64,000 bases of DNA from Rhodocyclaceae bacterium. Lineage in GTDB: Bacteria > Pseudomonadota > Gammaproteobacteria > Burkholderiales > Rhodocyclaceae. The stretch is from NCBI GenBank assembly GCA_006218025.1, contig VBWA01000030.1, positions 38,529 to 102,528 of the forward strand. The letters run 5' to 3'. Under the pieces are notes generated by a model. The model did no database searches. It was not told where the DNA came from and was given only the letters and a program-made list of their open reading frames with translations. The position numbers were made by a program, and so were the translations under genes. Numbering within the stretch: position 1 is the first letter of the stretch; each line of letters starts with the position of its first letter. Below, piece after piece: positions 26,098 through 35,702 of the stretch.

Positions 26098-27198
26098 ATG
26101 ACGAGTCCAAAGCCGAATCGCTCCCGCTCCCGCGCCGCCAAACGCCTGTCGCAAGCCGCCAAGGTCGGCCTCGCTCCCGGCGCGCTGATCCACCTGGGCG
26201 AGCGCAAAACCGAGCAGGCGACCATCTCCCTGATCGAATACGGCGATGCCGATCTGACCGAGCATCAGTTCAGCTCCCTGGCGGAGTCACAAGCCTACCA
26301 GCCGCAGCTGCCGGTACTCTGGCTCAACGTGCATGGCCTGCACGAGCCCGAAGTGATGGCCGAAATCGGTCGCCGCTTCAAACTGCATCCGCTGGTGCTG
26401 GAAGACATCCTCAACACCAACCAGCGGCCGAAGATCGACGACTATGGCGACTACCTCTTCATGGTCGCCCGCTTCTTCGAGATCGACAGCGACACGCACG
26501 AGGTCAGCTCCGACCAGGTCAGCCTGATCCTCGGCCGCAACTTCGTCCTGACCTTCCAGGAGAGGCCCAGCGGCCGATTCGACCCCGTGCGCGACCGCCT
26601 GCGCCATGATCGCGGGCAGATACGCAAACTCGGTGCCGACTACCTCGCCTATTCACTGCTCGACGCCATCGTCGACCGCTATTTCACGATCCTGGAGAGC
26701 ATCGGCGAACGCACCGAAGAGCTCGAGGACATGATGCTGGATCGGCCCAGGCCGGGCTCGCTGCAGACGGTGCATCAGTTGAAGCGCGAAACGCTGACAC
26801 TGCGCCGCTCGATCTGGCCGCTGCGCGAAGTGATCAACAGCCTGACGCGCGCCGACGATCGCTTCTTCCGCCCGGAAACCCGGCCCTACCTGCGCGATAT
26901 CTACGACCACACGGTGCACGCCATCGAATCGCTGGAGGCCAACCGCGACGTGATCGCGGGCATGCTCGACATTTATCTGTCGGCCGTCAGCAACCGGGTC
27001 AATCAGGAGGTTCGAGCGCTCACCGTGGTCGCCATCATCTTCATGCCGGCGACGCTGATCTCAGGCATCTTCGGCATGAACTTCAAGACCATGCCGCTGC
27101 TCGATTGGCCGACCGGATTTTTTGTCGCCATCGGCCTGATGGCGACCGTCGCCAGCACGCTCTCCATCATCTTCTGGCGCCGGCGCTGGCTGGAGTAG
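26098..27198 (+). CDS. corA: CorA-type magnesium/cobalt transporter
   Basis: 366 residues with a long cytoplasmic N-terminal domain and two C-terminal membrane helices (about 300-320 and 335-355). The signature GMN is present in FGMNFKTMP between the helices, forming the selectivity filter of the pentameric channel. CorA imports Mg2+ (also Co2+, Ni2+). The N-terminus is about 40 residues longer than the E. coli protein and rich in Arg/Lys. It is transcribed alone. Confidence 0.94.
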   Translation: MTSPKPNRSRSRAAKRLSQAAKVGLAPGALIHLGERKTEQATISLIEYGDADLTEHQFSSLAESQAYQPQLPVLWLNVHGLHEPEVMAEIGRRFKLHPLVLEDILNTNQRPKIDDYGDYLFMVARFFEIDSDTHEVSSDQVSLILGRNFVLTFQERPSGRFDPVRDRLRHDRGQIRKLGADYLAYSLLDAIVDRYFTILESIGERTEELEDMMLDRPRPGSLQTVHQLKRETLTLRRSIWPLREVINSLTRADDRFFRPETRPYLRDIYDHTVHAIESLEANRDVIAGMLDIYLSAVSNRVNQEVRALTVVAIIFMPATLISGIFGMNFKTMPLLDWPTGFFVAIGLMATVASTLSIIFWRRRWLE

Positions 27199-27225
27199 CC
27201 CGCCGCGCGGGTCGGAGGCGGCGCG

Positions 27226-28890
27226 CTATCTGCCGCGCAACAGCCGGCGCTGGACCTTGCCGGTGGTGGTCATCGGCAGGGCGTCGATGAACTCGATGAT
27301 CTTGGGATATTCGTAGGGCGCCAGGTATTGGCGCACATGCTGCTGCAGCGAGGCTTCGAGTTCGGCCGAAGGCTTCTCTCCGGCCTGCAGCACGATGAAG
27401 GCCTTGACCACCGTGCCGCGCGTCTCGTCGGGGGCCCCGATCACGGCGGCATTGGCCACCGCGGCATGCTTGATCAGGCAGTTCTCGATCTCGCCCGGGC
27501 CGATGCGGTAGCCGGCGCTCTTGAACATGTCGTCGCTGCGCCCCTGGTACCAGAGCACGCCGTCTTCATCCTGCTTCGCCAGGTCGCCGGTGCGGCCCCA
27601 GGCCTGTGGATCGGCTATGCCGCCGCCGAAAAACTTTTCCGCGGTGGCCTGCGGGTTCTTCCAGTAGCCGAGCATGAACACCGGGTCCATCTCGCCGTTG
27701 CAACTGCGCAGCACGCAGACTTCGCCGAGTTCGCCTGGCGCCACCGGCTGCCCGGCGTCATCGAGCACGGCCAACTGGTGCCCAGGATAGCCGCGGCCCA
27801 TGGCGCCGGGTTTGGGCGGCGTCACCGTAGCGCTGTTGCCGACGATGTAGTTGATCTCGGTCTGGCCGTACATTTCATTCACCGTCACGCCCAGCGCCTG
27901 CTGCGCCCAGCCGCACACCGCTTCGCCGACAGTCTCTCCCGCGCTCATGATGCTGCGCAGGGCGAGGTCGTATTTCTCCTTCGGCTGCGGCACGGCCTTC
28001 ATCATCATTTTCAGGGCCGTCGGAAACAGAAAGCTGTTCCTCACCCCGTATTTTTCCATCAGCCAGAAGGCCTTCTCCGGATCGAAGCGGCCGCGATAGC
28101 CGAGGATGGGCTGGCCGAAATTCCAGCTCGGCAGCAGCGCATCGAACAGGCCGCCGGTCCACGCCCAGTCTGCCGGCGACCAGAACATGTCGCCGCGCTG
28201 CGGGTAGAAATCGTGCGAGCAGACGAAGCCCGACAGGTTGCCGATCAGGCTGCGCTGCGCGATCAGCGCGCCCTTCGGGTTGCCGGTGGTGCCGCTGGTG
28301 TAGATGATCATCGCCGGATCGTCGGCGCCGGTGTCCGTCGGCGTGTAGTGCGACGAGGCGAGCGGCAGCAGCGTGGCCCACTCGCGCACCCAGGATTCGC
28401 GCGCGCCGCCGACACCGATCACGTGTTTCAGGTCCGGCAGCTTTTCGCGCACGGCGCCGAGCTTTTCCAGCCCGCCCTCGTCGATGATCGCGACCCGTAC
28501 CCCGGCGTGCGACAGGCGGAATTCAAGCGCATCGGCGCCGAACAGATGCGAGACCGGCACGGCGATCGCCCCCATCTGGTAGCAAGCCATGTGCGCGATG
28601 CCAGTTTCGGGCCGCTGCGGCAGGATGATGGCGACGCGATCGCCGGCCATGACGCCCATCGCGCCCAGCACATTGGACAAGCGGTTCGCGGCCTGCTGCA
28701 CGTCCCAGAAACTCCATGCCTCGGTGTGGCCGGCTTCGTCTTCGTAGTAGAGGGCGAAGCGCGATCGATCATCGGCCCAGCGCCCGCAGCAGGCGCGGGC
28801 GATGTTGTAGCGGGCCGGCACCTGCCAGCGGAAGGACGCCCGCAGGGTCTGCCAGTCGCGCGCCTTCGCGTCGAGCCCGATTCCGCTCAT
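27226..28890 (-). CDS. AMP-forming acyl-CoA synthetase
   Basis: 554 residues from ATG 28890 (MSGIGLDAKARDW). The AMP-binding P-loop MIIYTSGTTGNPKGALI lies at about 170-186. Downstream motifs are NEMYGQTE and WGRTGDLAKQDEDG, and the catalytic Lys lies in TTTGKVQRRLL at the C-terminus. It activates a carboxylic acid to acyl-AMP and then acyl-CoA. Overall resemblance is to acetyl-/medium-chain acyl-CoA synthetases; the acid cannot be told from sequence. It is the last gene of the glycolate operon, after a 112-base gap holding a hairpin, so it may be only partly cotranscribed. Confidence 0.9.
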   Translation of the reverse strand: MSGIGLDAKARDWQTLRASFRWQVPARYNIARACCGRWADDRSRFALYYEDEAGHTEAWSFWDVQQAANRLSNVLGAMGVMAGDRVAIILPQRPETGIAHMACYQMGAIAVPVSHLFGADALEFRLSHAGVRVAIIDEGGLEKLGAVREKLPDLKHVIGVGGARESWVREWATLLPLASSHYTPTDTGADDPAMIIYTSGTTGNPKGALIAQRSLIGNLSGFVCSHDFYPQRGDMFWSPADWAWTGGLFDALLPSWNFGQPILGYRGRFDPEKAFWLMEKYGVRNSFLFPTALKMMMKAVPQPKEKYDLALRSIMSAGETVGEAVCGWAQQALGVTVNEMYGQTEINYIVGNSATVTPPKPGAMGRGYPGHQLAVLDDAGQPVAPGELGEVCVLRSCNGEMDPVFMLGYWKNPQATAEKFFGGGIADPQAWGRTGDLAKQDEDGVLWYQGRSDDMFKSAGYRIGPGEIENCLIKHAAVANAAVIGAPDETRGTVVKAFIVLQAGEKPSAELEASLQQHVRQYLAPYEYPKIIEFIDALPMTTTGKVQRRLLRGR

Positions 28891-28909
28891 TGGACTGCCC
28901 TCCCCCCAG

Positions 28910-28930
28910 CCCCCTGCCCAAGGCAGGGGG
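28910..28930. repeat. GC hairpin between glcF and the acyl-CoA synthetase gene
   Basis: Perfect 9-bp stem: CCCCCTGCC, loop CAA, GGCAGGGGG. There is no T-run on either side, so it is more likely an mRNA-processing or stability hairpin than a terminator. A shorter version of the same hairpin lies at 4613-4628. Confidence 0.65.
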
Positions 28931-29002
28931 TGACGGTGGTTCGCCGCTGCGCGGCTCCGCAGCTTGGCTGCGACATCCTTGGGGCGGCCCGGCGGATGTC
29001 GC

Positions 29003-30256
29003 TCATGACGCCAGGCGTGCGTCGAGCAGTTCGATCCAGTGCCGCACCGGCAGGGCGGTGGCGCCCTGCAGATGTCCGATGCAGCCGACATTGGCGCTGG
29101 CGATCGCGGCCGGGCCGCCCGCGGTCAGCGCGGCGATCTTGTTTGCCTGCAAACGCTTCGAGATCGCCGGCTGCAGGACGGAATAAGTGCCGGCCGAACC
29201 GCAGCACAGGTGCGAATCGGCCACCGCGGTCAGCGTATAGCCGGCGGCGCTCAGCAACGACTCGACGGTGCCGCGAATCTTCAGCCCGTGCTGCAGGCTG
29301 CAGGGACTCTGAAACGCCAGGACGCGTTCGCTCTCGGGCAAGGGACGACAGGCCTGCAGCAGAGGCGCGAGGCCGGCCTCTTCGGCCGCAACGACCTCGC
29401 TGATGTCGCGCGTCGCCAGCACCACCCGTGCTGCTTTCACGGCGTAGTCGGGATCCTCCTGCAGCAGATGGGCATATTCGAGCACGTGCGAGCCGCAACC
29501 GGAAGCGGTCATCACCAGGCCCTCCGCGCCCGCTTCGAGCAGCGGCCACCAGACGTCGATGTTGCGCCGGGCGTCGTCGCGCGCGCCTTCCGCGTCGTTG
29601 AGGTGCGCGCGCACCGCCCCGCAGCAGCCGGCCGCATTTTTCCCATCTCGCGCTTCGATCATCTCGATGCCGAGGCGATCGAGCACGCGTCGCGTCGCGC
29701 CATTGACGTTCGGGTACATCGAAGGCTGCACGCAACCGGCCAACGCGATCAGTTTTCGCGTGTGGCTGCGCCGCGGCACCGGGCCGGCCGAGGAAAGCGG
29801 CGGCACCTTGGCGCGCAGCGCTCCCGGCAGCACGAGCCGCACCGACTGCCCCAGCTTCATCGCCGCACCGAACAGTGTCGAACGCGGCAACAGGTTCTTC
29901 AGCAGCCCGCGCATCAATGCATCGCTGCCGGTGCGCGGCACCTTGCTCTCGACCACTTCGCGGCCGATGTCGAGCAGGCGCGTGTATTGCACGCCCGAGG
30001 GACAGGTGGTTTCGCAGGAACGGCAGGAGAGGCAACGATCGAGGTGCAGGCGGGTCTTTTCCGTCGGCTCGACGCCTTCGAGCACCTGCTTGATCAGGTA
30101 AATGCGGCCGCGCGGTCCGTCAAGCTCGTCGCCCAGCAACTGATAGGTCGGGCAAGTCGCGGTGCAAAAACCACAATGCACGCAGCGACGCAGGATCTCC
30201 TCGGCCTCGCGGCCGGCGGTCGTATGACGGATGAAATCGGCGAGATGGGTTTCCAT
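29003..30256 (-). CDS. glcF: Glycolate oxidase iron-sulfur subunit
   Basis: 417 residues from ATG 30256. Two ferredoxin-type cluster motifs lie near the N-terminus (CVHCGFCTATCP and CLSCRSCETTCP), followed by two cysteine-rich CCG domains (GCCGAVRAHL, LCCGSAGTYS). GlcF passes electrons from the flavin subunits GlcD/GlcE to the respiratory chain. It follows glcE with a 2-base gap. The longer upstream frame overlaps glcE and was rejected. Confidence 0.95.
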   Translation of the reverse strand: METHLADFIRHTTAGREAEEILRRCVHCGFCTATCPTYQLLGDELDGPRGRIYLIKQVLEGVEPTEKTRLHLDRCLSCRSCETTCPSGVQYTRLLDIGREVVESKVPRTGSDALMRGLLKNLLPRSTLFGAAMKLGQSVRLVLPGALRAKVPPLSSAGPVPRRSHTRKLIALAGCVQPSMYPNVNGATRRVLDRLGIEMIEARDGKNAAGCCGAVRAHLNDAEGARDDARRNIDVWWPLLEAGAEGLVMTASGCGSHVLEYAHLLQEDPDYAVKAARVVLATRDISEVVAAEEAGLAPLLQACRPLPESERVLAFQSPCSLQHGLKIRGTVESLLSAAGYTLTAVADSHLCCGSAGTYSVLQPAISKRLQANKIAALTAGGPAAIASANVGCIGHLQGATALPVRHWIELLDARLAS

Positions 30257-30258
30257 GC

Positions 30259-31338
30259 TCAGAGCTCGGGGTAGAGGCGGCCGGGGTTGAAAACGCCATA
30301 CGGGTCGAAGCTCTGCTTGAGGCGGCGATGCACTTCCATCAGCGCAGGCGACAGCGACGCGAACACGCCGCCGGTCTTGTCGCCGCCGCGAAACAGGCTG
30401 GCGTGCCCACCCACCCTCGCCGCAGTTTCGCGCAGCTGTGTCACATCGACGGCGCCGCGCAGCCAGCGCTGCGCGCCGCCCCATTCGATCAGCTGCGCGC
30501 CAGGCAGATCCAGCGGCGGCGCCACCGAGGGCACCGAGAGCCGCCACAGCGGGGCATCGCCGACGAAGAAGGCCGTGGTCTGCTCGCGTAACGCAATCCA
30601 GAAATCAGCAGCCTCAGCCTCGGCGACGCGCTCACCGCCCAGCTTTTCGCAGGCGGCCGTAACGGCGGCCTGCGCACCGGACAGGCGCAGCGTCAGCACA
30701 TCGCCCTGCCAGCAACTCGCGGCCAGCGGCACGGGCTGGCCGCCCCAGCCGTTCAGCGCGTCCAGCGCCCTGTCCTGCGGCATTTCGAAACGCAACGTGG
30801 CCTGCGCCACCGGCAGCGGCATTACCTTGAGCGACACTTCGAGAATCAGGCCCAGCGTGCCGAGGCTGCCGGTGACCAGGCGCGAGACGTCGAAGCCGGC
30901 GACGTTCTTCATCACCTGGCCGCCGAAATTGAGTTCGCGGCCTTCGCCATCCATCAGCTTCACGCCGAGCACGTAGTCGCGCAAGCTGCCGGCCACCGCC
31001 CGGCGCGGTCCGGACAGTCCGGCGGCGACGGCGCCGCCTATGGTGGCGCCTCCAGTAATTTCGCCGCCGATCGTGGCATTGCCGAAGTGCGGCGGCTCGC
31101 AGGCGAGCACTTGCCGCCGTGCCGCCAGCGCCGACTCCAGCTCGGCCAGCGGCGTGCCGGCACGCGCGGTGATCACCAGCTCCGTCGGCTCATAGCCGAC
31201 AATGCCGCTGTAGCCGCGCGTATCGAGCACGTCGCCGGAGAGCGGCCCGCCGTAAAAATCCTTGCTGCCGCCGCCGCGCAGGCGCAGGGGCTTGCGTTCG
31301 AGAATGCGCGAACGGAATTCCTCGATGCGATCGGTCAT
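30259..31338 (-). CDS. glcE: Glycolate oxidase FAD-binding subunit
   Basis: 359 residues. An FAD-binding type 4 domain spans about 1-175 (VITARAGTPLAELE near 57-70, GGATIGGAVAAGLSGPRR near 105-122). The C-terminus lacks the large FAD-oxidase domain of GlcD, as is usual. GlcDEF oxidises glycolate to glyoxylate at the membrane. The start overlaps the glcD stop (4 bases). The coding of LESALAARRQ includes a copy of the dispersed 22-base word. Confidence 0.95.
   Translation of the reverse strand: MTDRIEEFRSRILERKPLRLRGGGSKDFYGGPLSGDVLDTRGYSGIVGYEPTELVITARAGTPLAELESALAARRQVLACEPPHFGNATIGGEITGGATIGGAVAAGLSGPRRAVAGSLRDYVLGVKLMDGEGRELNFGGQVMKNVAGFDVSRLVTGSLGTLGLILEVSLKVMPLPVAQATLRFEMPQDRALDALNGWGGQPVPLAASCWQGDVLTLRLSGAQAAVTAACEKLGGERVAEAEAADFWIALREQTTAFFVGDAPLWRLSVPSVAPPLDLPGAQLIEWGGAQRWLRGAVDVTQLRETAARVGGHASLFRGGDKTGGVFASLSPALMEVHRRLKQSFDPYGVFNPGRLYPEL
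31115..31137 (-). repeat. Dispersed word, coding copy in glcE
   Basis: Exact core and end, sense to glcE, coding ESALAARR. Confidence 0.85.
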
Positions 31339-32807
31339 CGCGCACTCCCGGTCAGACGGTACTCGGAGCAGTGCCGCGGATAGGGAACTGCCTTGCCGGG
31401 GTTGAGCAGCGTCAGCGGATCGAAGGCGGCCTTGACGGCGTGGAAGGCTTCAAGTTCCTCGCGGGAAAACTGCACGCACATCTGTTTGACCTTTTCGATG
31501 CCGACGCCATGTTCGCCGGTGATGGTGCCGCCGACGTCGACCGAGAGTTCGAGGATCTTGGCGCCGAAGGCGATCGCCCGCTCCGTTTCGCCCGGGTTGC
31601 GCGCATCGAACATGATCAGCGGATGAAGGTTGCCGTCTCCGGCATGGAATACGTTGGCGCAGCGCAGGTGGTATTCCGTCGACAACTCGGCGATGCGGGT
31701 CAGCACGTGCGAGAGATGCTTGCGCGGAATCGTGCCGTCCATGCACAGATAGTCGGGCGTGATGCGGCCCACCGCCGGAAACGCCGCCTTGCGCCCGGCC
31801 CAGTACTTGAGGCGTTCCGCCTCGCTTTGCGAAATACGCAGCTGGCGAGCGCCGTTCTGCTCCAGCAGGGTGGACATGGTGGTGATTTCCTCGGCGACTT
31901 CTTCCACCGTGCCATCGGATTCGGCGAGCAGGATCGCGGCCGCCGCCAGGTCGTAACCGGCATGGACGAAATCCTCGACGGCGGCCGTGGCCAGTTTGTC
32001 CATCATCTCCAGGCCGGCCGGGATGATGCCGGCGGCGATGATCGCCGCGACCGCGTTGCCCGCCTCGATCACGCTGTCGAAACTGGCCATCACCACCTGC
32101 GCCGTGCGCGGCTTCGGCGTCAGCTTCACGGTGGCTTCCAGCACCACGCCGAGCATGCCTTCGGAACCGATCATCAGGGCCATCAGGTCGTAGCCGGGAT
32201 CGTCCAGGGCATGCGAGCCGATCTCGATGACTTCGCCGTTCATCAGCGCCACGCGCAGCTTCAGCACGTTGTGCAAGGTGAGCCCGTACTTCAGGCAGTG
32301 CACGCCTCCGGAATTTTCCGCGACGTTGCCGCCGATGGTGCAGGCAATCTGCGAACTCGGATCGGGTGCGTAGTAGAGGCCGAAAGGCGCCACGGCCTCG
32401 GAGATGGCCTGGTTGCGCACGCCGGGCTGCACCCGCGCCAGACGGGCCAGCGGATCGATTTCCAGGATGCGCATGAACTTCGCCAGCGACAGCACCACAC
32501 CCTGCACCACCGGCGTGGCGCCGCCGGAAAGGCCGGTGCCGGCGCCGCGCGCGACCACCGGCACGTGCCGCGCGTGACAGACTTTCAGCACCGCGACGAC
32601 CTGTTCGTCATTCTGCGGCAAGGCCACCACCCAAGGCAGCGCGCGATAGGCAGTGAGTCCGTCGCATTCGTAGGGCTTCAAATCCTCGGCCGCAAACAGC
32701 AGCGCCGCCGCGGGCAGCACGCGGGCGAGATCGGCCAGCAGGGCTTCGCGGTCGGGGTTCGCGGTGTCCTGCACCGTCCCGGCAGAATGTTCGGGCTGAC
32801 TCATCAT
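31335..32807 (-). CDS. glcD: Glycolate oxidase subunit, FAD-linked
   Basis: 490 residues, the family length. FAD-binding motif ARGAGTGLSGGATP near 90-103, TIGGNVAENSGGVHCLKYG near 152-170, and the C-terminal FAD-oxidase domain with FHAGDGNLHP near 393-402 and GTITGEHGVG near 435-444. This is the catalytic subunit oxidising glycolate (some homologues act on D-lactate). Two adjacent ATGs at 32807/32804 could both start it; it overlaps the glycerate kinase stop by 4 bases. Confidence 0.96.
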   Translation of the reverse strand: MMSQPEHSAGTVQDTANPDREALLADLARVLPAAALLFAAEDLKPYECDGLTAYRALPWVVALPQNDEQVVAVLKVCHARHVPVVARGAGTGLSGGATPVVQGVVLSLAKFMRILEIDPLARLARVQPGVRNQAISEAVAPFGLYYAPDPSSQIACTIGGNVAENSGGVHCLKYGLTLHNVLKLRVALMNGEVIEIGSHALDDPGYDLMALMIGSEGMLGVVLEATVKLTPKPRTAQVVMASFDSVIEAGNAVAAIIAAGIIPAGLEMMDKLATAAVEDFVHAGYDLAAAAILLAESDGTVEEVAEEITTMSTLLEQNGARQLRISQSEAERLKYWAGRKAAFPAVGRITPDYLCMDGTIPRKHLSHVLTRIAELSTEYHLRCANVFHAGDGNLHPLIMFDARNPGETERAIAFGAKILELSVDVGGTITGEHGVGIEKVKQMCVQFSREELEAFHAVKAAFDPLTLLNPGKAVPYPRHCSEYRLTGSAR

Positions 32808-34135
32808 TTCTCCACTGCGGCAGAACTCCCTGCCGCTTCGATCAGGATCGCCCTGAAGTCATTCACGTTGGTGCGTGTCGGCCCGGTGACGACCAGGTCG
32901 CCCAAAGCCGCGAACACGCTGTAGGCATCATTTTCAGCCAGCCGCCGGCGCAAATCAATTCCTGCCTGCATGGCGCGTAGCGGAGTATCCGGCAGAAGCA
33001 GCGCGCCGGCGTTGTCTTCCGAACCGTCAATGCCGTCGGTATCGCAGGCGATGGCATGAATCCGCGGATGACCGCCGAGCGTCAGGGCCAGCCCGAGCAG
33101 AAATTCCGCATTGCGTCCGCCGCGCCCACTGCCTCTCACCGTGACCGTGGTTTCGCCGCCCGAGAGCAGCACGCAGGGGCCCGCCAGCGGCACGCCATGC
33201 GCAGCGCAGGAGAGCGCGATGCCGCCCAGTACACGCGCCGCCTCGCGCGCCTCGCCCTCGATCGCGTCCCCCAGCACCAGCGGCGCGATGCCCAGTGCGC
33301 GCGCCGCCGCCGCCGCCGCCGCAAGCGAAGATTGCGCCGTGGCGATGACGTGCGATTCGCAGTGCGAAAAGCCAGGGTCGGCAACTTTGGGCGTTTCGGC
33401 TACGCCTGACAGCAGCGCCTCACGCGCGACGGCAGGCAATTCAATTCCGTAACGCTCGACGATCTCGAGCGCGTCGACGCAGCGGGTCGGATCGGGCACG
33501 GTAGGGCCGGACGCGATGGTGGACAAGTCGTCGCCGGGTACGTCGGAAATCGCCAAAGTCACCACGCGGGCCGGCGCGGCGGCAAGCGCCAGACGGCCGC
33601 CCTTGATCGCCGAGAGGTGCTTCCTGACGCAGTTGATCTCGCCGATGCTGGCACCGCTGGCGAGCAGCGCTTTGGTCACGGCGCGTTTCTGCTCCAGGGT
33701 GATGCCCGCCATGGGTGCCGCGAGCAGCGCCGAACCTCCGCCGGAAAGCAGCACCAGCACCAGATCGTTGGCTGTCAGCCCGGATACAAGCTCGAGGATG
33801 CGCGCAGCCGCCAGCTGGCCCGCGACATCGGGCGTCGGATGCGCGGCTTCGACGACTTCGATTCGCCGCGTCGGAGCACCGTGTCCGTAGCGCGTGACGA
33901 CCAGGCCGGAGAGTCGTTCGGGATCGCCGCGCCAGTGGTCCTCGACGGCGCGGGCCATCGCAGCCGCCGCCTTGCCGGCGCCGACTATTACGGTGCGGCC
34001 TTCTGGTGAATCGGGTGGTTCCGGCAGATGCGCAGGCAGGCAACGCGCCGGATCGGCCGCGGCCACGGCGGCATCGAACAGGCCGCGCAGCACGGCCCGC
34101 TGCCTCGCGTGAGTCACCGCCACGGCTCCAGCCAA
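32804..34135 (-). CDS. Glycerate 2-kinase (GckA/TtuD, MOFRL family)
   Basis: 443 residues with the N-terminal DUF4147 domain (VGAGKAAAAMARAVE near 52-66, LLSGGGSALLAAP near 128-140) and the C-terminal MOFRL domain (GGRNAEFLLGLAL). The family phosphorylates D-glycerate to 2-phosphoglycerate; older annotations call it hydroxypyruvate reductase TtuD. The product enters glycolysis, so it drains carbon from glycolate/hydroxypyruvate. Its start region overlaps the hyi gene by 22 bases, unusually long; a later GTG in frame would shorten this overlap. Confidence 0.92.
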   Translation of the reverse strand: MAGAVAVTHARQRAVLRGLFDAAVAAADPARCLPAHLPEPPDSPEGRTVIVGAGKAAAAMARAVEDHWRGDPERLSGLVVTRYGHGAPTRRIEVVEAAHPTPDVAGQLAAARILELVSGLTANDLVLVLLSGGGSALLAAPMAGITLEQKRAVTKALLASGASIGEINCVRKHLSAIKGGRLALAAAPARVVTLAISDVPGDDLSTIASGPTVPDPTRCVDALEIVERYGIELPAVAREALLSGVAETPKVADPGFSHCESHVIATAQSSLAAAAAAARALGIAPLVLGDAIEGEAREAARVLGGIALSCAAHGVPLAGPCVLLSGGETTVTVRGSGRGGRNAEFLLGLALTLGGHPRIHAIACDTDGIDGSEDNAGALLLPDTPLRAMQAGIDLRRRLAENDAYSVFAALGDLVVTGPTRTNVNDFRAILIEAAGSSAAVEK

Positions 34136-34890
34136 TCCAGACTGTCTTCGGTGCGCCGGCTCGGCTTGTATTCGCAGCCGACCCAGCCGGCATAGCCGAT
34201 GCTATCGAGATGCTGCAACAGGAAGGGAAAATTGATCTCTCCCGTGCCCGGCTCGTGCCGCCCCGGATTGTCCGCCAGCTGGATGTGGCCGATCTGCGGC
34301 AGATGCTCCTGCAAGGTGCGGGCCAGATCGCCTTCCATGACCTGGGCATGGTAAATGTCGTATTGCAGGCGCAGATTGTCGCTGCCGACGTCCTTGATCA
34401 GCGCCAGCGCGTTGCGCGTGGTGGCGACGAAGAATCCCGGCGTATCGCGCGTGTTGAGCGGTTCCAGCACCAGTTCGATGCCCGCGCGGGCGGTCACGGC
34501 AGCGGCGAAGCGCAGATTTTCGACCAGGGTTTTCCGCGCCTTGTCGTCGCTGACGTCACCGGGTGGAATCCCGGCGAGGCAGTTGAGCCGCGCGCAGCCC
34601 AGCAGCCGGGCGTACTCCAGGGCCTGACCGACACCATCCTGAAACTCCGCGACGCGCCGCGGATGGCAGGCGATTCCCCGCTCCCCGGCCGCCCAATCGC
34701 CGGGCGGCAGATTGAAGAGAACCACATCGAGGCCCGAGGTCATGACCACCTCGGCCAGCGCCGCGCGGTCGAACTCATACGGAAAGTGAAACTCGACGGC
34801 GGCGAAGCCGGCCGCCCGCGCCGCGGCGAAGCGTTCGAAAAACGGTCGCTCGGTGAACAGGAAGGAAAGGTTCGCGGCAAAGCGTGGCAT
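34114..34890 (-). CDS. hyi: Hydroxypyruvate isomerase family protein
   Basis: 258 residues from ATG 34890. TIM-barrel sugar isomerase/endonuclease IV fold, with metal/substrate residues in LEPLNTRDTPGF, YDIYHAQ, GHIQLADNPGRHEPG and GCEYKP. Hyi converts hydroxypyruvate and tartronate semialdehyde into each other in glyoxylate assimilation. It is the first gene of the glycolate/glycerate operon. Glyoxylate carboligase and tartronate semialdehyde reductase, the usual partners, are not in the window. A related role such as OtnI cannot be excluded. Confidence 0.87.
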   Translation of the reverse strand: MPRFAANLSFLFTERPFFERFAAARAAGFAAVEFHFPYEFDRAALAEVVMTSGLDVVLFNLPPGDWAAGERGIACHPRRVAEFQDGVGQALEYARLLGCARLNCLAGIPPGDVSDDKARKTLVENLRFAAAVTARAGIELVLEPLNTRDTPGFFVATTRNALALIKDVGSDNLRLQYDIYHAQVMEGDLARTLQEHLPQIGHIQLADNPGRHEPGTGEINFPFLLQHLDSIGYAGWVGCEYKPSRRTEDSLDWLEPWR

Positions 34891-35117
34891 GCCGCGATTA
34901 TATGTCTCCGTGCGCTTGCGCCGGAGACGGTGCTCTGCACACCTGGGCCGCCGCTTCGCGGGCAGGTGTCCCCCTGTGGGATAGGCGGACGGCGGGCCGG
35001 GTCGCATTGTTGCCTTGCATGCACCAATCATTTGAGGCTGCCGGTCTTTGCTATGCTTTGCTTGATGCGTAAAGTACGCACTTCGCCCAAGAATTGCCCG
35101 GTACCCGCCCCACTGCC

Positions 35118-35702
35118 ATGAGTTCCCTCCCGACGACTACGCAAGCTTTCAGCGCACGCTTTACAGGCGTCGCCATTGGCCTGCACTGGCTGATCGCGGT
35201 GGCCATCGTAGGCAGCTTTTCGGTGGGTCTGTACATGGTCGACTTGCCGCTGTCGCCGCAGAAACTCAAGCTCTACTCCTGGCACAAGTGGGCCGGCGTC
35301 ACGATCTTCCTGTTTGTGATGCTGCGCCTCGTCTGGCGCTTGTCGCACCGTCCGCCGGAAATGCCCGCGGGCATGCCGGCCTGGCAGCGCAAGGCGGCCG
35401 AAGCGACGCATGTGATGCTCTACCTGCTGATGCTCGCCGTGCCGCTGTCGGGCTGGCTGATGAGTTCGGCCAAGGGTTTCCAGACCGTCTGGTTCGGCGT
35501 GTTGCCGCTGCCGGATCTGCTGGACAAGAACAAGGAACTGGGCGACCTGCTGCAGGAGGTTCATGAACTGCTGAACTTCGGCATGGCGGCCCTGGTCATA
35601 GCCCATCTCGGCGCCGCACTCAAGCATCATTTCATCGACCGCGACGACGTGCTCGCCCGCATGCTGCCCTTTCTCGCCAGGACCACCGGAGACATCAAAT
35701 GA
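35118..35702 (+). CDS. Cytochrome b561-family protein
   Basis: 194 residues from ATG 35118, with four membrane helices. The heme-ligand histidines are at the expected places: GLHWLI in helix 1, WHKWAG in helix 2, EATHVMLY in helix 3 and EVHELLNF/IAHLGAALKHH in helix 4. The family passes electrons across the inner membrane from or to quinones. It overlaps the first yceI gene by 4 bases; cytochrome b561 plus YceI is a common betaproteobacterial pairing. A start at 35094 would add eight unlikely residues. Confidence 0.9.
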   Translation: MSSLPTTTQAFSARFTGVAIGLHWLIAVAIVGSFSVGLYMVDLPLSPQKLKLYSWHKWAGVTIFLFVMLRLVWRLSHRPPEMPAGMPAWQRKAAEATHVMLYLLMLAVPLSGWLMSSAKGFQTVWFGVLPLPDLLDKNKELGDLLQEVHELLNFGMAALVIAHLGAALKHHFIDRDDVLARMLPFLARTTGDIK

